Part shown: in pieces, positions 57,850 through 64,000 of the stretch
How the letters are laid out: the number at the start of each line of letters is the position of its first letter
Position numbering within the stretch: position 1 is the stretch's first letter
Assembly (NCBI GenBank): GCA_016706545.1
Contig: JADJJK010000015.1
Span: forward strand, 1 to 64,000
Direction: 5' to 3'
DNA from: Myxococcales bacterium
GTDB lineage: Bacteria > Myxococcota_A > Polyangia > Haliangiales > Haliangiaceae
Length of the DNA: 64,000 bases
The notes under the pieces: model-generated
The model's database searches: none
The model's input: only the letters and a program-made list of their open reading frames with translations
What the model was told of the DNA's origin: nothing
Program-made: the position numbers and the translations under genes

Positions 57850-58641
57850 ATGAGTTCGGACTGGGAGTGGATGAGAGCACTGGTGCAGGGGCATTGGCGC
57901 CGGGTCTACAACTACGTGTTTCGCGTGGTGCTCGACCGCTCGCGTGCCGATCGCTACAGCGAGGACGTCTTCGTTCGAGTGTCCGAGGTGCTGCGACCGC
58001 CGGTGGCGGATTCTCCCAAGGCCGAGGAGGTCCTCGTGCTGCGGGTCGCCACCTCGCTGCTGGAAGAACGGCTCCCGCGGCAGCCTGAGCTCAACTTCGA
58101 CATCCTCGACGAGACGCTGCGCAGCGACGCCACTCGCACGGACGTGGTGCGCTCGCTCTCCGATCCGCAGCGGGACTTGCTGCTCTGGGAGCTCAAGCAA
58201 GGGTGCATGACCGCGGTCATCAACTGCTTGCCGCCTGGCGAGCGTGAGGCGTTCGTGCTCGCCACCATCTTGAAGCTCAGCGAAGACGACGCGGCGGCCG
58301 CGCTGGACATCAACCCCGCCGCGTACCGGGTGCGCCTGTCGCGCGCGCGCAAGAAGATCGGGGACTACCTCGCCCCGCGCTGCGAGCACGTGAACCCGCA
58401 GAACCCGTGCCGTTGCCCGGCGCGGGTCGGCATCGCGATCAGCAAGGGGTTCATCCCACCTGCCGGGGAGATCAGCCTGCGCAAGAACGTGCCGGCCTAC
58501 GGCCGCTACGGCGTGGGGCCAGGCGGTGAGGACATCGCGCTGCGCGACGTCAACGGCGTGTACGGGAACCTGCCCGATCCAGATCCCCCCGAGGAGCTGC
58601 TGGCGCGGCTCCTGGCGCGCTTCTCTGGCGAGAAGTCCTGA
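57850..58641 (+). CDS. ECF-like sigma factor with C-terminal Cys motif
   Basis: 263 residues. A region 2-like part (VQGHWRRVYNYVFRVVLDRS, YSEDVFVRVSEVLRPP) and region 4 with a helix-turn-helix (CLPPGEREAFVLATILKLSE, DDAAAALDINPAAYRVRLSR, ARKKIGDYLAPRCEHV) are clear. The C-terminus carries CEHVNPQNPCRC, a Cys motif seen in a group of ECF factors, then about 80 more residues with unknown fold (GFIPPAGEISLRKNVPAYGR). The extension may sense a ligand or metal. No anti-sigma gene is adjacent. The ATG at 57850 is preferred over an open extension from 57775. The stop lies in a palindrome shared with the CBS gene. Confidence 0.8.
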   Translation: MSSDWEWMRALVQGHWRRVYNYVFRVVLDRSRADRYSEDVFVRVSEVLRPPVADSPKAEEVLVLRVATSLLEERLPRQPELNFDILDETLRSDATRTDVVRSLSDPQRDLLLWELKQGCMTAVINCLPPGEREAFVLATILKLSEDDAAAALDINPAAYRVRLSRARKKIGDYLAPRCEHVNPQNPCRCPARVGIAISKGFIPPAGEISLRKNVPAYGRYGVGPGGEDIALRDVNGVYGNLPDPDPPEELLARLLARFSGEKS

Positions 58642-58655
58642 CCGGCCCGGTCAGG
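58637..58655. terminator. 19-bp perfect palindrome containing both convergent stop codons
   Basis: CCTGACCGGCCCGGTCAGG has 9-bp arms around C58646. TGA at 58639-58641 ends the ECF gene, and the mirror TCA at 58651-58653 is the TGA stop of the CBS gene on the other strand. The transcript can fold into the same GC-rich stem from either side. No T-run follows, so a classic rho-independent site is not shown. Confidence 0.7.
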
Positions 58656-59373
58656 GCTCGCGTCCGCCCTCGGGCGGCAGATACCCGTCGTTCCTGGCGA
58701 GCCACCTGGCCACGTCCATCGACGAGACGATGCCGATGAGCTTGCCCTGCAGGTCGACCACCGGGATATGGTGGATGCCCTCGATGGCCATCAGCGCCGC
58801 GGCGTGGGCCACGGTGGCGCGCTCGCTGAGCGTGATGGCCAGCGGCAGCATGACGTCTTCGGCCACCGTGGCGGCGAGCTGAAAGCGGTGGAGCCCGGGC
58901 TCCAGGTCGTCGTCTGACGAGCGCTGCCGGCGGTGGGCCAGGATGACCTCTTCGTTGCCGTCCTTGGTGAAGTGGAACTGCACCAGGTCGTGCTTGGTGA
59001 CCATGCCGATGGGGCGCTGCTTGGCGTCCACGATCGGCACGCAGCCGATGTGGTTGTCGAGCAAGAGCGAGGTCAGCGCTTCGATGCTGACATCCGGGGT
59101 GGCGCTGAGGACGCGGCGGGACATGATCTCCTCGACGCCGACACGATCCGCCACGGACGGTTGGGAAACAGGCATGCGCATCTCCGGGTGGCCACAGTCG
59201 ATTTCATCGCGTTGAGAAGAGCCTTGCTCCGCCCAGCCGCACAGGTCGCATCGCTCGACAGGCACCGAGTGGTCGTTGGCCGGACAGCGGACGGTGCGAC
59301 GCGCGGTGGCATCGCTGCGGCCGTTTACGACCTCGGTTACCTGCACCGGAAGTTTGGGGGGGCCGTGGCTCAT
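58651..59373 (-). CDS. CBS-domain protein with N-terminal Cys-rich (possible metal-binding) segment
   Basis: 240 residues. Residues about 1-65 include VRCPANDHSVPVERCDLCGW and IDCGHPE, with four Cys and nearby His able to bind a metal. Then two CBS domains: VEEIMSRRVLSATPDVSIEA, LLLDNHIGCVPIVDAKQRPI, then EDVMLPLAITLSERATVAHA, MAIEGIHHIPVVDLQGKLIG. CBS pairs bind adenine nucleotides and act as energy or redox sensors. I chose ATG 59373 because GGAGG lies 7 nt upstream; shorter starts at 59181 or 59175 would cut off the Cys segment. The stop sits in the shared palindrome. Confidence 0.88.
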   Translation of the reverse strand: MSHGPPKLPVQVTEVVNGRSDATARRTVRCPANDHSVPVERCDLCGWAEQGSSQRDEIDCGHPEMRMPVSQPSVADRVGVEEIMSRRVLSATPDVSIEALTSLLLDNHIGCVPIVDAKQRPIGMVTKHDLVQFHFTKDGNEEVILAHRRQRSSDDDLEPGLHRFQLAATVAEDVMLPLAITLSERATVAHAAALMAIEGIHHIPVVDLQGKLIGIVSSMDVARWLARNDGYLPPEGGREP

Positions 59374-59710
59374 GTGCGTCCTCCATGGGGTTTCCTGAGC
59401 AAGGCCCGGTCCAAGCTGGCCAGGCGCGCGACACCGGGTGTCAGCGCCGTTGGCCTGCTCACCGCTCCAGGGTTCATCCCGCTGGATCCATTGAGCACGG
59501 TCGGCGTCCGCGGCCAGCGGCGCGAGGGCGAGCTGGCGTTGTCCGTGCATGCTTGGCCCACGCCAGCCGGGCCAAGAGCCTGGGCACTCGAGCTCGCAGC
59601 AGGCGCTCGCTCCACGCTGGCGAAAAACCTGCACTGCGTCGCGCGCTGCGCCGCAAAGCCTGCGCCATGCCGGTTGTTCGCCGCGGTGCGGCTGGGGCAC
59701 AGTCTCCCTG
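59374..59710. other. Divergent intergenic region, no gene seen
   Basis: About 340 bp between the CBS and PAP2 genes. Apart from a GCC/CCA-rich composition and the GGAGG of the CBS gene nothing stands out; no -35/-10 pair is convincing. Confidence 0.5.
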
Positions 59711-60355
59711 ATGTCGTCCTCGAGTCCGACGCCCACGCGCCTCCCTCTGCGGCTGCTCGGCGCCGCGGCGGCGTTTGCCCTGACCACCGGCGTGTGCATC
59801 GCGTGGCTCGATGCGCCGGTGGCGCGCGCGCTGGCGCCGTGGCAGCCGTGGCCGCTGTGGAGTGAGCTGCTCTGGCTCCTGGAGCTGGCGGGCGGCTTGA
59901 CCGTGTCGCGCTGGACCTATGCGCTGGCGTTGCCCGCGGCGGCGCTGGTGGCCTACGCGGTGCCTCGCTTTCGTCCGCGCGCGCCCGCGTTTCTGCTCCT
60001 GGCGCTGGTCCACGTGGCCGCCAAGTTCTCCACCGTCGAGATCAAGGAGGGCACCGGTCGGCTGCGGCCCGCGGAGTGGCTCGAGCGCGGCGGCCCCATG
60101 TTCTTCGTCGACGAGGGCATCTCGTTTCCGTCGGGGCACGTGACGCACTTCCTCAGCTTGACGTTGCCGCTGCTGGTGGTGGCGCCGCGGCTGGGGCGCG
60201 CGCTGCTCCTCGTGCCCTTGCTCGCCGCGATGTGTCGGGTGGCGGTCAACGCGCACTTCTTGAGTGATGTCTTCGGCGCGGTGGTGTGGGTCAGTGTGCT
60301 TACGTTCGTCATGTCCTGGGCGTTGCGCTCGTGGCTCGAGCGCGTCCACGCATGA
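59711..60355 (+). CDS. PAP2-family membrane phosphatase
   Basis: 214 residues, about six membrane helices. The three PAP2 motifs are present: KEGTGRLRP (K-x6-RP), PSGH in ISFPSGHVTHFLSL, and RVAVNAHFLSDVFG (R-x5-H-x3-D). Such enzymes remove phosphate from isoprenyl diphosphates or phospholipids; bacterial members recycle undecaprenyl-PP, which fits the polysaccharide genes nearby, though the gene is not in that operon. The ATG at 59711 is the first sensible start. Confidence 0.9.
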   Translation: MSSSSPTPTRLPLRLLGAAAAFALTTGVCIAWLDAPVARALAPWQPWPLWSELLWLLELAGGLTVSRWTYALALPAAALVAYAVPRFRPRAPAFLLLALVHVAAKFSTVEIKEGTGRLRPAEWLERGGPMFFVDEGISFPSGHVTHFLSLTLPLLVVAPRLGRALLLVPLLAAMCRVAVNAHFLSDVFGAVVWVSVLTFVMSWALRSWLERVHA

Positions 60356-60501
60356 GTCGCGAGCGGCGAGTGTGTCCTTCGCCACTGCGTCTTGCACCGA
60401 CAGCGGGAAACCTCTTGCGAGGCCAAGGGAACGCTCCACCTTAGCTGGAACGCGCGCACGGCTCCGTGGGGGAGCTGGCCTGTCTGCGCGGATGGAGCAC
60501 C

Positions 60502-62163
60502 ATGAACGGACCCTATCGAGAGTCATCAGGGAGCGGCGCAGGCAAGCCACCGGAGGAGCTGCTGCGGCTGCAGACGACGACGGACCTGCTCGGCCTGGCG
60601 CCGCGGAGCTCCGGCGAGGTGTTCGCCGTGCTGGAGCTGGAGGGGCTGGGCAAGCGGCTGGAGGTGGCGCGCGCGCGCTTCTCGGTGATGTTCGTGCTCG
60701 ACACCTCGGGCTCGATGAGCGGCGAGCCGCTCTTGCAGGTCTGCGACTCGGTGACGAAGCTCGCCGACCTGCTCGAGCCCACCGACTCCGCGGGCGTGGT
60801 CGCGTTCTCGGACAACCCGTCCGAGGTGATGGCGCTGACCCCGCTCTCCCCCAGCGCCAAGGCGGGGTTTCGGCGCCGGGTTCACGCGTTGACCTCGGAG
60901 GGCTCGACCCGGATCTCGGCCGGGGTGGCGGCGGGCCGCGCGCTCTTGCCGCCGCGCAAGGATGGGGAGCGGCAGCTCCTGCTGGTGCTCACCGACGGGC
61001 AGCCCACCGACGGCACCACCGCCGCCTCGTTCGCGGAGCTGGCGCGCGGGTTTCGTCCGGATGTCTCGGTGGTGGCGCTGGGCTATGGCCCCAAGCACAA
61101 CGCCGAGCTCTTGCGCGCGTTCGCCGACGGTGGCGGCGGCCAGTACTGGTACATCGCTGATCCCGCGCAGGCCAACATGGAGTTCGCGCGCGCCATCGGC
61201 AGCCAGGGCGACGTGGTGGTGGATGGCGTCCAGCTCGTGCTGGCGCCCGGCCCCGGCGTCGAGGTGCTGGAGGTGCTGGGCGAGCCGCGGCTGCGCTTTG
61301 GCGCGGACGGCGCGCGCGTCTCGCTGCCGGATCTGCGCGAGGGCGAGAAGCGCACCTGCGTGGTCAAGCTGCAGGTGCAGGCGCCGCGCGAGCCCAGCCG
61401 CTTCCTGGTGCTGGGCATCACCGTCGAGCATCGCCAGGCGGGCCTGGCCCAGGTGCGCAAGCTGCAGAGCGAGCTGACGGTGGACATCACCCATCGCCAG
61501 GACGGGCTCTTGCACGTCGCGGCGCGGGTGCAGGTCCTGCTGGCGCGCGCGGAGCTCCTGCGCAGGCAGGCGCGCGTCCTGTGCGATCAGCAGCGCTACG
61601 ACGCCGCGGCGGTGCTCCTGCGCAAGATGATCGCGGAGCTCGAGGGCGTCCCCGGGTACGTCAAGCTCGACGGCGGCCCGCTGTCGGAGGCGGTCGAGCA
61701 GCTCATCGACGAGGCGGTGGTGTGCGAGCAGCGCCCCAGCGTCACCGCGTACAACGAGTTTCGCGCGGGCACGCTGGGCGTGGACGTGGCGCAGGGCAGC
61801 AAGCACCACGCCGACCGCAAGACCACCAGCGCGCTGGGCCGCAGCACGATCTCCTCCATGCTCGATTGCGACGTGGAGGGCGTGGTGGTGATCGAGCTGC
61901 CCGGCGGCCAGCTCCAGCGCGTGATGCTGGCGCCCGAACTCTCGGTGGGGCGTAGCCCCGGCAACGACGTCTCGCTGGCGCTGGCCTCGGTGGCCCGCCG
62001 CCACTGTCGCGTCGTCTGCCGCCACGGCAAGGTGTTTGTCTACGACCTGGGCTCCTCCAACGGCACGTTGGTCAACGGGCAGCGCGTCACCAATGCGGAG
62101 GTGCAGCCCTCGGACGTGATCCAGCTAGGCGACGCCAAGCTGCAGGTGCTGCGGGTGAAGTAG
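60502..62163 (+). CDS. VWA-domain protein with C-terminal FHA domain
   Basis: 553 residues. A von Willebrand A domain (about 65-250) has the MIDAS motif DTSGSMSG and LTDGQPTDGTT. It is followed by a VIT/beta-like part (VVVDGVQLVLAPGPGVEVLE) and a helical region. A C-terminal FHA domain (about 470-553) has LSVGRSPGNDVSLALASVAR, RHCRV and DLGSSNGTLVNG, which bind phosphothreonine. No signal peptide, so cytoplasmic. It could assemble complexes in response to Ser/Thr kinases such as the one at 18571. GGAG lies 7 nt before ATG 60502. The stop directly precedes a repeat. Confidence 0.93.
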   Translation: MNGPYRESSGSGAGKPPEELLRLQTTTDLLGLAPRSSGEVFAVLELEGLGKRLEVARARFSVMFVLDTSGSMSGEPLLQVCDSVTKLADLLEPTDSAGVVAFSDNPSEVMALTPLSPSAKAGFRRRVHALTSEGSTRISAGVAAGRALLPPRKDGERQLLLVLTDGQPTDGTTAASFAELARGFRPDVSVVALGYGPKHNAELLRAFADGGGGQYWYIADPAQANMEFARAIGSQGDVVVDGVQLVLAPGPGVEVLEVLGEPRLRFGADGARVSLPDLREGEKRTCVVKLQVQAPREPSRFLVLGITVEHRQAGLAQVRKLQSELTVDITHRQDGLLHVAARVQVLLARAELLRRQARVLCDQQRYDAAAVLLRKMIAELEGVPGYVKLDGGPLSEAVEQLIDEAVVCEQRPSVTAYNEFRAGTLGVDVAQGSKHHADRKTTSALGRSTISSMLDCDVEGVVVIELPGGQLQRVMLAPELSVGRSPGNDVSLALASVARRHCRVVCRHGKVFVYDLGSSNGTLVNGQRVTNAEVQPSDVIQLGDAKLQVLRVK

Positions 62164-62237
62164 TCCCGGCGGCCGTGCCGCACGCTGCCGGCGGGCGGGC
62201 ACCACGCCTCCCGGCGGCCGTGCCCCACGCTGCCGGC
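62164..62237. repeat. Direct repeat directly after the VWA-FHA stop
   Basis: TCCCGGCGGCCGTGCCGCAC (29-bp unit in all) at 62164 recurs at 62209 as TCCCGGCGGCCGTGCCCCAC. The first copy begins at the base after the TAG stop. Confidence 0.8.
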
Positions 62238-62297
62238 TGGCCGCGAGCTGGCGCGAGCGGGCGAGCGGCGGGGCGGGGCGTGCTAGGTTGCGCCCCG

Positions 62298-63494
62298 ATG
62301 AACGACGCGCGCGTGACCTTGGGCCCGGAGGCCTCATCGTTCGTACGCGGTGGCGGCCGCGACGTGGTGCTGCAGAAGCTTGAGCTGCCGGCGGGGCTGC
62401 GCCCTGGGCAGCGCGCGATCCTGTTCGACGCTGACAGCGAGGAGCTGGGCCTCGCGGTGCATGACCCGGAGAACGGGCTCCTGCGCGTGCTGGCCGTGCC
62501 CGACGACGGCTTCCGCGCGGTGGACGCGGCGCTCCTGGGCTGGCGGGTGGAGGCCGCGTGCCAGCTCCGGCGCGGGCTGGGCTTGCTCGACCCAAGCGAG
62601 CCTGCGGCCTGCTACCGCCTGGTGCATGGCGCGGGCGACGGCCTGCCTGGCTTTGCCTGCGACGTGTTTGGCCGGCACGGCGTGCTCTACGCCTACGCCG
62701 AGGCGCTGATGCCGCTGGCGCTGCTGCTGGCCGAGGCCATCGCTGGCTTCGCGCGGCTCGACGGCGTGGTGGTGAAGCAGCGCAGCCGCACCACCGCCGC
62801 CGACGGTGAGGTGCGGCAGGAGATCTTCGGCAAGGCGCCGGCCGAGCGCTACGAGGCCAAGGAGTCGGGCGTGCCGTTCGAGATCCACCCGCTGGGCGGG
62901 CTCAACGCGGGCCTGTTCACCGACATGCGTGAGCAGCGGCGCGGCCTGCTGCGCTTCACGGCGCAGCGCCGGGTGCTCAACCTGTTCTCGTACACCGGCG
63001 CGCTGAGCGTCACCTGCGCGCGCGGCGGCGCGGCCTCGGTGACCAGCGTGGACACCTCGGCGGGCGTGCAGGCCTGGGCCCAGGGCAACTTTCGCCGGTC
63101 CGGCTTTGACCCCGCCGATCGGCGCTGGCGCTTCGAGACCGGGGACGCGGTGCGGTTCCTGACCCGCGCCGACAAGGACCGCGAACGCTACGATCTGATC
63201 CTCATCGATCCGCCGACCTTCTCCACCGCGCGCGGCAAGCCGTGGACGCTGGATCGCGACTACCCCGAGCTCATCGGCCAGGCCGCGGCCGTCCTCGCGC
63301 CCGGCGGCCTCTTGTGGCTGGCCGCCAACACCCACGAGCTGGGCTCGCTGGCGCGGCTGGCGCACAAGGGCCTGCGCGCCGCGGGCCGGGTGGGCATCGT
63401 GCTCGAGCAGGGCGGGCTGCCGCCGGACTATCCCACCCTGGTGGCGCAGGCGCGGGATCGCTATCTGCAGATCTGTCTCTTGCGCGTGGCCTGA
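62298..63494 (+). CDS. RlmI-like class I rRNA methyltransferase
   Basis: 398 residues in the RlmI/RlmK-like order. An N-terminal PUA-like part (FVRGGGRDVVLQKLELPAGL), an EEHEE-like middle (RLVHGAGDGLPGFACDVFGR), and a C-terminal SAM-methyltransferase with NAGLFTDMREQRRGLLRF, VLNLFSYTGALSVTCARGGA (SAM-binding motif I), SVDTSAGVQAWAQGNF and LILIDPPTFS (catalytic motif IV). It would methylate a cytosine or guanosine of 23S rRNA; the exact site is not known. The ATG at 62298 gives normal length. Confidence 0.9.
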   Translation: MNDARVTLGPEASSFVRGGGRDVVLQKLELPAGLRPGQRAILFDADSEELGLAVHDPENGLLRVLAVPDDGFRAVDAALLGWRVEAACQLRRGLGLLDPSEPAACYRLVHGAGDGLPGFACDVFGRHGVLYAYAEALMPLALLLAEAIAGFARLDGVVVKQRSRTTAADGEVRQEIFGKAPAERYEAKESGVPFEIHPLGGLNAGLFTDMREQRRGLLRFTAQRRVLNLFSYTGALSVTCARGGAASVTSVDTSAGVQAWAQGNFRRSGFDPADRRWRFETGDAVRFLTRADKDRERYDLILIDPPTFSTARGKPWTLDRDYPELIGQAAAVLAPGGLLWLAANTHELGSLARLAHKGLRAAGRVGIVLEQGGLPPDYPTLVAQARDRYLQICLLRVA

Positions 63495-63628
63495 GCGCGC
63501 GCGAACCAGGCGCGCTGCAAGGCTGGCACCGCCTGGCAACGCGCGGGGCTGCGTGCGCAGCGCGTGGTCGCAGGGGTCGCACGCACGCGCGGCTTGTGCG
63601 GCCAGCGGAGATCCGGATACTGGCAGAG

Positions 63629-64000
63629 GTGAAGCGCTCGCTTTTGCTCTTGTTGTTGTGGTGCGACCTGGCCTGTGGCGGATCGCAAGCTGGGACCGGC
63701 GCCGTCGCTGGGCCCGCTGGGCCCGCTGCGCCTGCCCAGGCTGCGCCTGCTGCTCCCGCTGCGTCTGCTGCGCCCGCTGCTCCCACCGACGGTCGCCTCG
63801 CCTCGCCACCGGCCGCCGAGCTCGCGCCGCTGCGGCGCTGGCTGACCGGCGCGGTGCCCCCGGCGGTGCCGCCGGCCTCGGAGCTCGTGGAGCTGGCGCT
63901 CGCTTGCCTGGCGTCGCCTGATCCGGAGGTGCGCGATGGCATCGGCTACGAGGTGTTCGTGCGCTGGCTGGTGGCGGGGCGCGCGCTCGACGACGCGGAG
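63629..64000 (+). CDS. Lipoprotein with DUF2785-like domain (cut by the window end)
   Basis: 124 codons, no stop before the edge. Starts at GTG 63629 with a lipoprotein signal (KRSLLLLLLWCDLACGG; Cys about 17) and an Ala/Pro linker. It then reads ASPDPEVRDGIGYEVFVRWL, which matches the start of DUF2785 proteins, whose function is not known. It faces away from the RlmI-like gene by 134 bp. The remaining domain lies outside the window. Confidence 0.7.
   Translation, partial: MKRSLLLLLLWCDLACGGSQAGTGAVAGPAGPAAPAQAAPAAPAASAAPAAPTDGRLASPPAAELAPLRRWLTGAVPPAVPPASELVELALACLASPDPEVRDGIGYEVFVRWLVAGRALDDAE

Overview
The window is very G+C-rich (about 70% by eye) and gene-dense. The gene content suggests a Myxococcota (myxobacteria-like) chromosome. 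The evidence is a zinc-ribbon Ser/Thr kinase with a TPR tail, a VWA-FHA protein, an NtrC-type regulator, a Wzc-type tyrosine kinase, an OmpA/Pal lipoprotein carrying a long cysteine-rich region, ECF sigma factors with a C-terminal Cys motif, and a 2087-residue protein of unknown function. I saw no rRNA, tRNA, CRISPR array, transposase or phage gene. Family names come from motif recognition alone; no database search was possible.

Layout. 1-1949: a broken DUF222/HNH-type gene, then a gene-free repeat region built from palindromes and a 447-bp-offset duplication. 1950-5928: DoxX-like protein, secreted unknown, glutathione transferase and a frameshifted AlbA/Schlafen-type protein. 5915-13854 (minus strand): a surface-sugar operon with cytidylyltransferase, 2-hydroxyacid dehydrogenase, epimerase, HAD phosphatase, two glycosyltransferases and a Wzx-like flippase. 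14088-24730: ECF sigma factor, SlyX, arylamine N-acetyltransferase, CapD/WbpM-type dehydratase, Ser/Thr kinase-TPR, D-Ala-D-Ala ligase, a GG-leader-like peptide, CpoB/YbgF and a Cys-rich Pal. 24962-33174: sigma-54 activator, amidase, methyltransferase, beta-barrel plus heme lipoprotein, argH, lysA and a beta-helix lipoprotein. 33200-37269: molybdopterin oxidoreductase, XRE regulator, DUF2834 membrane protein and a frameshifted secreted protein. 37498-42632: Wza-like export lipoprotein, O-antigen ligase/TPR fusion, c-type cytochrome, membrane-anchored propeller-like protein and a small barrel. 42710-51838: the 2087-aa protein, extensin-like endopeptidase, enoyl-CoA hydratase, small unknown and a parvulin lipoprotein. 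51927-57137: IPCT/DIPPS-like CDP-alcohol phosphotransferase, Wzc-like kinase and a glycosyltransferase. 57203-64000: Cys-rich lipoprotein, ECF sigma factor, CBS protein, PAP2 phosphatase, VWA-FHA protein, RlmI-like methyltransferase and the start of a DUF2785-like lipoprotein.

Three dispersed loci (5915-18201, 37498-40451, 51927-57137) together supply nearly a full exopolysaccharide/O-antigen pathway: activated sugar, glycosyl transfer, flippase, polymerase/ligase, export lipoprotein and co-polymerase kinase.

The most unusual signal is not a gene. At about ten gene ends a short tandem repeat starts at or overlaps the stop codon, often copying the stop codon itself (14883, 26336, 30956, 32343, 36482, 40441, 50882, 51840, 57170, 62164). 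A 19-bp perfect palindrome (58637-58655) holds both stop codons of a convergent gene pair. Separately, seven otherwise intact-looking genes carry frameshifts, five of them at G/C runs of 4-6. This looks more like consensus-length error than biology and should be settled from reads before any of these genes is called broken.
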